Shown here: in pieces, positions 15,501-21,832 of the stretch | How the letters are laid out: the number at the start of each line of letters is the position of its first letter | Numbering within the stretch: position 1 is the first letter of the stretch | Virus record (IMG/VR): IMGVR_UViG_3300031566_000419 | Coordinates: 1 to 21,832 of that record | Direction: 5' to 3' (one strand) | Source of the DNA: a virus | Length of the DNA: 21,832 nucleotides | The notes under the pieces: model-generated | Told to the model about the DNA's origin: nothing | The model's input: only the letters and a program-made list of their open reading frames with translations | Databases searched by the model: none | Made by a program: the position numbers and the translations under genes

Positions 15501-18500
15501 CCCATTAAGTCCATCGCTGAAGGCGAGGTACATGGATTTGAGATGAGAGCCGAGAAGACTAAGGTCACTAAGGCGAATCCTGAAGGCATAAAGTATGTCG
15601 TCGTCATGGAAGGTCATAAGTTTCCAACTATCCCAGATAAGATGAAGGAATATAGCACAGTAAAGGTTACAACTTCTAAAGGATCTTTTGAAGGTCAGAT
15701 TACAGGACAAACGGATAAGATGCTTATGTTGACTCTTGGTGGTGGAGAGAAAGTCCAGAAGAACGCTATCAGTAAGGATCTTATCACAAAGATAGTCGGC
15801 AGAGAAAATTCTACTGGTAGATGGAGAAATATTAAGAAGTCAGAGTGGAAGCCTAAAGCTGGAAGATATGATGGTAAGTCTGTTTCTTGGGCAGAGGCTG
15901 ATATGTTAGCTCGTAAGATGAGGGGAACGAATGATGTTGAAGTGTTCCATGCTAAAGACGAAGAGCTATACTTTAAAGAGAAGAGAGTCGGAACTTATGT
16001 TGAAGCAACTAGAGATTACCCAGAGTATTTCCATAAGGAAGCTTTGCCAGCGTATAAATTCACAGGGGTAATGAATGAGGGAAATGTAAAGGTAAAGGCA
16101 TACATCTTGGATATGCCAGCTATTTACACTTGTGCTAACTGTTCAGGATGTGCCACGACATGTTATGCGGTAGGATCTCAAGTTCAGTATCCAGCCTCTA
16201 TGTTAGGACGCTTTGCTAACCTATACATGTTCCAGCATCACCGATCTCATTTAAGATCCATGATTGATCAGCAGATGTCAGAAGATATATTTGACATGGT
16301 TCGGCTACATTCTTCTGGAGAGATCTTCTCTCAAACTTATGTTAATTGGCTTGAAGAAATGGTCAAAGCTCACCCAGCCAAGAAGTTCTATACCTACACC
16401 AAGGTGGAGGAATTTAAGTATGACGATATAATGAGCCTTCCTAACTTCAATCTAGTTAGCTCTTTACTCCCAGATGGCGGTAGGAATTATGGGGATAAAG
16501 CATATGTCAATGAGATGGCTAGGAAGCATGGGATCTCTAAGTGTCCTGCTGCTGGTCAGCTTGCAGCATTACAGGCTAAGAAGGTTGCCGTTGCGGCAAA
16601 CAAATCCCTGAGTCCTGCCCAGAAGAGGGAGGCGATGGCTGAGATTACTGCCATATTTAAAGATCCTAAGAGATCTGTTCATTGTGCTACGGATAAGTAT
16701 AAGGGTGTTGGGCATAAATGTGAGAAGTGTTTGCATGAACCATACATGTTATTTGACCAGCATGGCGGTGCTGAACATAGATCTGGTGCTGAGATGGTAG
16801 AGATTGTTGAACAGGAACACTTCCTAGATAAGTTAACGGCAGAGGATGAAGGTCTTGTAGACAACTCACTAAAGAAGAGAGAATACCAGTTGCCAAGTAA
16901 ACCAAATAGAAAGACTCCGTTAAGGATGATTGGTAAAAAGCTAGGTGGCAAGGTAGAGACAAATCTGAAGTGGGATCCGTTTGATTCTTCAAAGACAAAA
17001 ATTGCAATGCATACAGGGTACAATCCAGACTCAATAACTATTGATGGTAAGACACTGTATTTAGGGATGAGCCTTGAGAAAGAGACTGTTTACATTAGCG
17101 GTATCGTTTCTTCTGATGCAGGATCTGGTGTTGGAAGTAAGTTTATGAACGAGCTAAAGAATTACTCAGACGATACTGGACACAATATAAATGTTTACAA
17201 GATTACGAATCCTAAGTTCTTTGAAAAGTTTGATTGGTTAACTGTTGACAGAGAATCTCAACAAGCAAGTTATATTCCACCACAACCAGAAGGCGAAGTC
17301 TATCCTATTGAAGGTCTATCAAACGACATTCGTGACACAGAGTATAGTGAAGGTATAGAGAACTCTATCCGTAAGAAACCTAAGGACGAGCCTGAAGATG
17401 TGCCGTCACATGCCAAGCTTCCTAGGAAACAGGACATCTGGCAAGACAAAGAGTTTGACGATACATCTGCTCACGATGTCATCAAGAAGCTTAAAGAAGA
17501 AGGTGTCACTTACACCATGAAGGGTGAGGTAACTGACAAGGATTTAGATTTCTATAACAAGGCAGCAGATTTCTTCTTACGACATAGAGGTCTTGATGAT
17601 GTAACTAGAGAAGAGTTTATTAAATACGAAGAGACTATTGCGTGGGAGCAGAAGAAGGCAGCCGAGGGAGCTATGAAAATGTTAGGTGGTTACTCCAAGG
17701 AACAGCGTCTAGCCATTCAGATGTTTATGGACAACCCTAAGAAGTATTCAGAGCCGACATTCAAAGGAGCCAAGACAGCAATAAAGAATATTGAGAAGGT
17801 GCAGGATCTAGTTAAGAAGACGATTGTAGAGGCAGGTTATCCAGAACCGAATTATCACGAAGGAACAATTAAGATTCTTACAGAAAAGATCGCTAGGTCT
17901 AAGGATAAGACTTATGAAACCAAGGGAGCGAAGACCAGAGCCAGAAACGATATTAAGAGGTGGGAGGCTCAGATTGAGCATCTTACAGGACTGACTTATC
18001 TCCATAGGGTTACCAAAAGTAATCTCGTTCAATATATAAGCACTGGCGGTGGCAGTAAGAAGTTGTCTGGCAAGACGAAGTTCGCTGGGAGAAAGTATGC
18101 GACCATTGATGATGCTCTAGCTGATGGAAAGGTTGTTGGGGATCTGATAGAGTCTGTGGCTGAATCTCTAAACGAGGTAGTACGGCTTAAAAGAACGAAT
18201 AACTTAATCAACGCTATTAACGACAATCCTGATTTCAGTCTTCCTGAGAAAGACGCTCCTGCTGATTGGGTTCAAGTAAGAACTGAGCAGATGCCAAAGG
18301 CTAAAGGAAGGAAGTACCATCCAGCTATTGGAAGTGCTATTGATGAGTTGACTTATTATGGCGGTACAAAAAAGAGCTTGATGCTTGAGGGGTACGACAA
18401 TCTTAATTTCGTACTGAAGATGATTAACTTTTACAATCCTCTTTTCATGATCAACTACGATTTACATCAGGGGTGGAGAGCAGCAGGAATTAAGTTCGTT

Positions 18501-19772
18501 GTTAATATTCCAAAGGCTTGGAAGATTTGGCATGAGCAGGGAGATGAGTTTGAGAAGATTTTAGAGGGAGGTCTTTTTAGTAGGAACATTGATTACAAGA
18601 AGGGTGCTGCTGCAATGGCTGAAGACATGATCGGTTTAGCTGAAGATAATTATGGCAAGAAGTTTTCAGAAAAAGTTAAGAATGCGATATTCCATCCTAT
18701 TGAAGGTCTTCAGTACATGAACAATATAACAACATGGAAAGCTGACGAGATTTTAAGGATTGCTACATACTTAGGTCTTCAGAACACTCATGCCACTAAA
18801 GGAATGAATCAGTTCCAAATAATTGATCTTGCTAGTGACTTCATGGCAGCGTACAACAAGTTACCGAAGGGATCTAAGCAGGATTTGAACAGGTGGTTTT
18901 TTACTCCTACATACAAGGTTAGTATGCTTCGTATCCTTGGGAAGATGTACGCTAATCCTAATCAGTTCAGGGAGCAGATCTTCCGACACCAGATGTTTAA
19001 ACTGTTTTTAAAGTTTGTCTTACCAACAATGGTCACATCTATATTAGTCGCTATGTATGACGAAGAGGTTCAGGTTTTTAGTGAGAAGGGGTATCGCATT
19101 GTTGTCAAGATAGGGGACAAAGCAGAGCGTGTATTTGCCATATCTACTCCTTTGCTTGAAGAAACTAAGATATTAAATAGAGGGATCATGCAGACTGTTG
19201 AGGTCAACTTAGCAGCTCTGCCGAACATGGTATTGACCGCACTGAATCAAGCTCATGGGTATATTCCTCCTGATGACCTTAGGAGAATTGGAGACTATTT
19301 TAAAATAGGGGTTCCTGTGGTAAAGGAGTTCCAGCTATGGCACGATAAGGATCAAACATTGTTTGGTAAAGTCCTTGGTCAGTTTGGGTTCGCCTTTGCT
19401 TATACAAGGCTACCATCATTAAGAGAAGCAGACAAGCGGTTCATTGCCATTAAGATCCTTAACGCTATGGATCTATGGTTTGGAAAGTCTGACCAAGAGA
19501 CTAAGAAGTACGAAGAATTACAGCGTAAGTACCGCTTCTTCTCTGACAAGATGTACCGAGCTAAGACCAGAGGTGATGAAGAAGATTTTAAGAAGTGGTC
19601 GGATAAGTCTGAGAAATACTTTGGTTATCCTATCCCAGCAAAGACGATAGTTAACAAGATGAAGGCAGATAAACGGAGAGATCCTAACAGGACGAGAACG
19701 GAGCAGCAGTTTGATGCTATGAGTCTGTTCCTAAGAAGGAAAGTATTACAAGACAAAGGAGAATTAAAATGA
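12564..19772 (+). CDS. Giant polyvalent ejection protein: GNAT-like, HExxH zincin-like and GP88-like domains
   Basis: The product is 2402 residues. I chose ATG 12564 (ATGA overlap, AGAGG about 9 bases upstream) over a TTG at 12531. Visible order: a 13-residue motif repeated at 4-16 and 135-147 ('..A.E.PEGI..P'); glycine-rich hydrophobic stretches at about 266-305 and 357-392, plausible membrane inserters; two tandem GNAT-like domains (about 515-612 and 625-725), the second with Q666-G-K-G-L-A671 and ALGFYEKMGY (698-707); a zincin-like domain with HEFVH (853-857) followed by an acidic EEE (872-874); a GP88-like domain (about 1100-1400) with Cys 1190, 1193, 1196, 1200, RLHSSGE (1247-1253), FYTYTK (1275-1280) and Cys 1374, 1386, 1389; a third degenerate GNAT-like segment (about 1475-1566); and a helical C-terminus with YNPLFMIN (1957-1964) and a hydrophobic helix (2145-2166). 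Position and size match T7 gp16-type ejected proteins. Domain mixing of this kind is known for phage 'polyvalent' proteins. Confidence 0.82.
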   Translation: MKHFVATEVPEGIVVPQKDNVDPKTIEQAKVLAKSDEGRKSVDNLLDLFPFVDVRNAKDAYTEEAPSAIPLSYIMDAVDKASANSLTTPFRTPVPVDKEAPQTLNKDIFSKTANLPIWGFPFQEIFKEPEVEKKYIAAEPPEGIFIPNDRTFRDASQDAFSQATPKEKIGMIASAREGLAKFFRGENYQKNEDDLIRWTMATTGMPYEMVKDNYKDMLRNPKWTGYNQFPDTYNREEQLESLGTLKNSFIEGLTLGIYRKDKELQAEYPISANLGLATGGLLSFLGTAQVMGAMGLGTLAARAGGASIFMGRMAPRFISGAIRTSPVFATQRGVREAADQVYAKDINPLKVGWEASKGMIEGGLLGAAGQTIGWGSRVALGSGVGYVGGMMDGDSQKEKLLRAAIYGGFEAFGGGNSRNFRIKANVYKNIEKNYTEWFMKKYEISAIKAKMLVQREMQMMAGNIEGGMQAAVGGTPIKFLERANKMIVDQIKAGKWSKKIPFMRDSISGARTTPKSTFEYQVGEVKLKASVTNEFSTNKSNDVYIGNDEAVATTSGGKLAVKEAEKWAVAEGAKNVYIDVASKDIEFWEGEGYTVELKGDADTPTTMVKTLAEPAPVVLEDLPVEGVKQEITNTTYSRESKDFEINGEINGDVANLGNIEVGNSSQGKGLATQELIAFEKWAVENGATMVEADARRTALGFYEKMGYSVDAGKPSESFWKVYKDLPKVKALATPKLPKRNTQPSEKSLAPLEIKPQGKLAEDIESVKRIAKKTGVVLKSVKVYNYNMDIDADSALGKKYLKAAGKTKKELADAIKNGDVFIIAGQHIIPHPSQKQTGSKIRLYNGHDADTLWHEFVHAARRQGKLTEATGTEEEIAKELERTFNEANEQDIVDLLSEGNDVGLIKKLNGDGSTSIGKIDDNLGIVENSIKILSGGKVLVLHKGTELISKDANFDVMHNKAIAPTSKAAPPPTEQFQFHLPIKSIAEGEVHGFEMRAEKTKVTKANPEGIKYVVVMEGHKFPTIPDKMKEYSTVKVTTSKGSFEGQITGQTDKMLMLTLGGGEKVQKNAISKDLITKIVGRENSTGRWRNIKKSEWKPKAGRYDGKSVSWAEADMLARKMRGTNDVEVFHAKDEELYFKEKRVGTYVEATRDYPEYFHKEALPAYKFTGVMNEGNVKVKAYILDMPAIYTCANCSGCATTCYAVGSQVQYPASMLGRFANLYMFQHHRSHLRSMIDQQMSEDIFDMVRLHSSGEIFSQTYVNWLEEMVKAHPAKKFYTYTKVEEFKYDDIMSLPNFNLVSSLLPDGGRNYGDKAYVNEMARKHGISKCPAAGQLAALQAKKVAVAANKSLSPAQKREAMAEITAIFKDPKRSVHCATDKYKGVGHKCEKCLHEPYMLFDQHGGAEHRSGAEMVEIVEQEHFLDKLTAEDEGLVDNSLKKREYQLPSKPNRKTPLRMIGKKLGGKVETNLKWDPFDSSKTKIAMHTGYNPDSITIDGKTLYLGMSLEKETVYISGIVSSDAGSGVGSKFMNELKNYSDDTGHNINVYKITNPKFFEKFDWLTVDRESQQASYIPPQPEGEVYPIEGLSNDIRDTEYSEGIENSIRKKPKDEPEDVPSHAKLPRKQDIWQDKEFDDTSAHDVIKKLKEEGVTYTMKGEVTDKDLDFYNKAADFFLRHRGLDDVTREEFIKYEETIAWEQKKAAEGAMKMLGGYSKEQRLAIQMFMDNPKKYSEPTFKGAKTAIKNIEKVQDLVKKTIVEAGYPEPNYHEGTIKILTEKIARSKDKTYETKGAKTRARNDIKRWEAQIEHLTGLTYLHRVTKSNLVQYISTGGGSKKLSGKTKFAGRKYATIDDALADGKVVGDLIESVAESLNEVVRLKRTNNLINAINDNPDFSLPEKDAPADWVQVRTEQMPKAKGRKYHPAIGSAIDELTYYGGTKKSLMLEGYDNLNFVLKMINFYNPLFMINYDLHQGWRAAGIKFVVNIPKAWKIWHEQGDEFEKILEGGLFSRNIDYKKGAAAMAEDMIGLAEDNYGKKFSEKVKNAIFHPIEGLQYMNNITTWKADEILRIATYLGLQNTHATKGMNQFQIIDLASDFMAAYNKLPKGSKQDLNRWFFTPTYKVSMLRILGKMYANPNQFREQIFRHQMFKLFLKFVLPTMVTSILVAMYDEEVQVFSEKGYRIVVKIGDKAERVFAISTPLLEETKILNRGIMQTVEVNLAALPNMVLTALNQAHGYIPPDDLRRIGDYFKIGVPVVKEFQLWHDKDQTLFGKVLGQFGFAFAYTRLPSLREADKRFIAIKILNAMDLWFGKSDQETKKYEELQRKYRFFSDKMYRAKTRGDEEDFKKWSDKSEKYFGYPIPAKTIVNKMKADKRRDPNRTRTEQQFDAMSLFLRRKVLQDKGELK

Positions 19773-21619
19773 CAGTAACTAGCACAACAAACAAAATCAT
19801 ATACACAGGGGACAACTCTACTGTTATCTTTCCTTATACATTTAAGGTCTTTGCTAACACTGAACTTGTCGTTGAACTGCTTGAGATAGCAACAGACATT
19901 ACTACAACCCTTGTGCTTACTACAAACTATACAGTGTCTGGTGTCGGAGTAGCAACAGGTGGTAATGTCACCACTGTTTCAACCTACGCAAACACGCATA
20001 AGATTATTATTAGACGGCTTCTTCCTTTGACTCAAGGGATTAACCTTGTTGAGAACGATCCATCTTCTGCTGGAACAAGTGAAGATAGTTTAGACAAATC
20101 AGTCATGAGAGATCAACAGCTACAAGAACAGCTTGATCGTGCTATATTGCAGGACACATCTAATGTTTCAAGTATTACATTCCCAAGTCCTACAGCTAAT
20201 GAATTGATTGGATGGGATCCGACAGGAGTATTCCTTGTGAACAGTTCTCTGTCCTCACTAGCGATTACAAGTACGGCAGCCGTAGACGCAGCAGCGACTG
20301 CTGATTATTTAGGGAACTCAGGAGCTAATGGTATTTTAAGAGTTAGTGGGTTGTTGACTCATACTGATGGAGGCAACTTTGTTACTCTTGGCTTGACATC
20401 TGGATTAGTAGATCATGATGCTACCTTAAACTTTTCTTCTGCTGAGCATTTTACTATGCTTGATGAGGATACTCTTGTATCTGACTCAGATACGCAAGCA
20501 GCGACTCAGCAATCTATTAAGGCTTATGTGGATGCAGCGACATCAGCTTCCTTAACACAAGCGATCACACAAGCAAGTCATCCGTTCTCTTTAGGAGACT
20601 GGGTTTATTATAATGGATCAGCCTATGCTTTAGCAGATGCAAGTACAGCAGCGACAGCAGAATGTATAGGAGTTGTATTGAGTGATGATGGTACAAACGA
20701 TTTCACTCTACAGTTTGGAGGAAGGATCACAGGACTATCAGGTTTGACAGCAGGTGAAGCCCACTTCTTATCTGAAACAGCAGGAGCTATTACAGCAACA
20801 GCACCGACGACAGAAGCATCAGTTAGTAAACCAGTATTGATTGCAGATTCAACAACAACTGGTTATGTGTTTAATATGCGTGGTTCTTCTGTTACGAATA
20901 CTGAATTGTCTTTCTATACTTCATTCGTTGATGCTGATTTAACAGCTAGCGTATTGACAGTAGCTCATAATTTAGGACATAAGTTTTGCCAAGTAGTTGT
21001 CTATGATAATAACGACAAGATGATTATTCCTACTGACATTACTCTTACAGACAACAACAATCTTGATGTAAGTCTTTTAGGATTTGGAACAATCTCTGGA
21101 ACATGGAATGTTGTGGTCTTAGATAAGGGAGCAACAACTAATTCAGCTTCTAATTTAGTTCAAGTTGTTAATACTCAAAGTGGTGCGGTAAGCTCAACGG
21201 CAACAACTATTCCAGCTGATGACACTATCCCTCAGATTACAGAGGGAGCAGAGTTTATGACGGCAGCAATAACTCCAACAAATGCAAACAATATTCTTTA
21301 TATTGATGTAATGGTTCACTTCCAAGTATCAACGGAAGATTATGGTGTTGTCGCATTATTCCAAGATGCCACAGCAGGAGCGTTAGCCGCTGGTCTTGCA
21401 ATGCACAGCTACGATGCGGTAGGTGGCGGTGGTGGATCTTTTAGGACTGGTATAATAACATTTAAGCATAAGATGACAGCAGGGACAACAAGTGCTACAA
21501 CCTTCAGAGTAAGAGGCGGTGGTGGTGGTGGAACATTTACTTTTAATGGTGCTGCGGCTGCTAGGTTATTAGGTGGCGTAATATCATCATCAATAACTGT
21601 TACAGAAGTAGCAGTCTAA
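19769..21619 (+). CDS. Tail fibre protein
   Basis: The 616-residue protein starts in an ATGA overlap with the giant gene, after AAAGGAG. Residues 1 to about 125 match the T7-type fibre/spike virion-attachment domain: 'YTGDNSTVIFPYTFKVF', 'NYTVSGVGVATGGNVTT', 'IIIRRLLPLTQGINL' and 'DKSVMRDQQLQEQLDRAI'. A Thr/Ala/Ser-rich shaft follows. At about 269-375 is a beta module ('SHPFSLGDWVYYNGSAY', 'GLSGLTAGEAHFLS'), and at about 383-453 another ('LTVAHNLGHKFCQVVVYDNN', 'TISGTWNVVV'); both types recur in fibres of aquatic phages. The C-terminus (about 465-616) is glycine-rich and ends 'ARLLGGVISSSITVTEV', as in jelly-roll receptor-binding heads. It should bind the host surface as a trimer. Confidence 0.88.
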   Translation: MTVTSTTNKIIYTGDNSTVIFPYTFKVFANTELVVELLEIATDITTTLVLTTNYTVSGVGVATGGNVTTVSTYANTHKIIIRRLLPLTQGINLVENDPSSAGTSEDSLDKSVMRDQQLQEQLDRAILQDTSNVSSITFPSPTANELIGWDPTGVFLVNSSLSSLAITSTAAVDAAATADYLGNSGANGILRVSGLLTHTDGGNFVTLGLTSGLVDHDATLNFSSAEHFTMLDEDTLVSDSDTQAATQQSIKAYVDAATSASLTQAITQASHPFSLGDWVYYNGSAYALADASTAATAECIGVVLSDDGTNDFTLQFGGRITGLSGLTAGEAHFLSETAGAITATAPTTEASVSKPVLIADSTTTGYVFNMRGSSVTNTELSFYTSFVDADLTASVLTVAHNLGHKFCQVVVYDNNDKMIIPTDITLTDNNNLDVSLLGFGTISGTWNVVVLDKGATTNSASNLVQVVNTQSGAVSSTATTIPADDTIPQITEGAEFMTAAITPTNANNILYIDVMVHFQVSTEDYGVVALFQDATAGALAAGLAMHSYDAVGGGGGSFRTGIITFKHKMTAGTTSATTFRVRGGGGGGTFTFNGAAAARLLGGVISSSITVTEVAV

Positions 21620-21630
21620 AGGAGAATAAT

Positions 21631-21832
21631 ATGGATACAGGTGTATTAAATACAAGTGATGGAAACGCAGTTAAGACAGCTCGTATATGGACTAGCGGTG
21701 TAAATGTAGACGCTGCTACTGTTGCGGCAACGACTTCTTATACAGGTGCAGGTTTTCAACCTACTCATGGTGTTTTTATGTGCGTTAAAGATACTTTCCA
21801 AAGTGCTGGTTGGGGTTATACAGATGGAACAG
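21631..21832 (+). CDS. Probable virion-associated protein, N-terminal part only
   Basis: This is an open frame with AAGGAG about 7 bases before ATG 21631, running off the right edge, so only 67 residues are seen. The sequence is beta-rich, with Thr, Gly and Ala, and contains 'GAGFQPTHGVFMCVKD' followed by 'GWGYTDGT'. The 'GFQP..v.f.......g.gf.D' pattern is common in phage tail-associated or fibre-accessory beta-sandwich proteins, of unproven function. It follows the fibre gene, which fits an accessory fibre or appendage protein. Confidence 0.65.
   Translation, partial: MDTGVLNTSDGNAVKTARIWTSGVNVDAATVAATTSYTGAGFQPTHGVFMCVKDTFQSAGWGYTDGT

Noticed and set aside
16679-17034. Two overlapping minus-strand frames of about 115 codons
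   Set aside because: Both lie inside the giant + strand gene and read as antisense shadows.
12564-19772. Lytic transglycosylase domain expected of a T7 gp16-like protein
   Set aside because: I see no recognisable 'ES.f...A.S..GA.GL.Q' type motif in the giant protein or in the 507-residue protein before it.
1-21832. Diversity-generating retroelement, as in BPP-1
   Set aside because: The virion genes recall BPP-1, but no reverse transcriptase frame is present and I noticed no pair of long near-identical repeats with A-specific differences.
1-21832. tRNA genes, CRISPR arrays, insertion sequences, attachment sites
   Set aside because: No cloverleaf-like segment, regular repeat-spacer array, transposase or terminal inverted repeats were noticed in reading both strands.

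Overview
The window is a continuous stretch of the virion-structure module of a short-tailed (podovirus-type) double-stranded DNA phage or prophage. Every credible gene is on the + strand. Genes are packed with 1-29 base overlaps (often ATGA stop-start) or short gaps, and most have a good AGGAG-like ribosome binding site. No host gene, integrase, terminase, polymerase, lysis gene, tRNA or CRISPR is visible, so replication, packaging and lysis must lie outside. The DNA is moderately AT-rich, with frequent AGA/AGG arginine codons; I cannot name the host. The set of T7-type portal, Bbp19-like small protein, Bbp17-type capsid protein, decoration protein, T7 gp11/gp12-like tail tube proteins and ejection proteins resembles the Bordetella phage BPP-1 virion plan with T7-like tail and core proteins. 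This is from memory of the families, not from a search.

Layout. 1-592: three small proteins, the first cut by the window edge; the first two share a TKTIL..SP.G motif. 594-3414: portal, Bbp19-like protein and scaffold-like protein. 3411-3689: a 57-codon ORF and the only sizeable non-coding gap (105 bases), which leads into the major capsid gene. 3690-5046: major capsid protein and probable decoration (cement) protein. 5047-7435: a cassette of four overlapping genes, three glycosyltransferase-like and one Rossmann-like protein, set inside the virion operon. 7437-10480: tail tube adaptor (gp11-like) and nozzle (gp12-like). 10490-12567: two internal virion (ejection) proteins. 12564-19772: one 7.2-kb gene for a 2402-residue protein with glycine-rich hydrophobic stretches, two tandem GNAT-like domains, a zincin-like HExxH metallopeptidase domain, a cysteine-rich GP88-like domain, a third degenerate GNAT-like segment and a long helical C-terminus. 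19769-21619: tail fibre. 21631-end: start of a further probable virion gene.

How it fits together. Portal, scaffold, capsid and decoration proteins build the head. The gp11/gp12-like proteins close it and form the tail, and the fibre binds the host. The gp14-like, 507-residue and giant proteins are probably packaged in the head and ejected into the cell with the DNA. The two most unusual features are the glycosyltransferase cassette within the head-tail operon, which suggests glycosylation of virion proteins or of a host surface glycan, and the giant 'polyvalent' ejection protein, which may deliver several enzymatic activities to the host at the moment of DNA entry.
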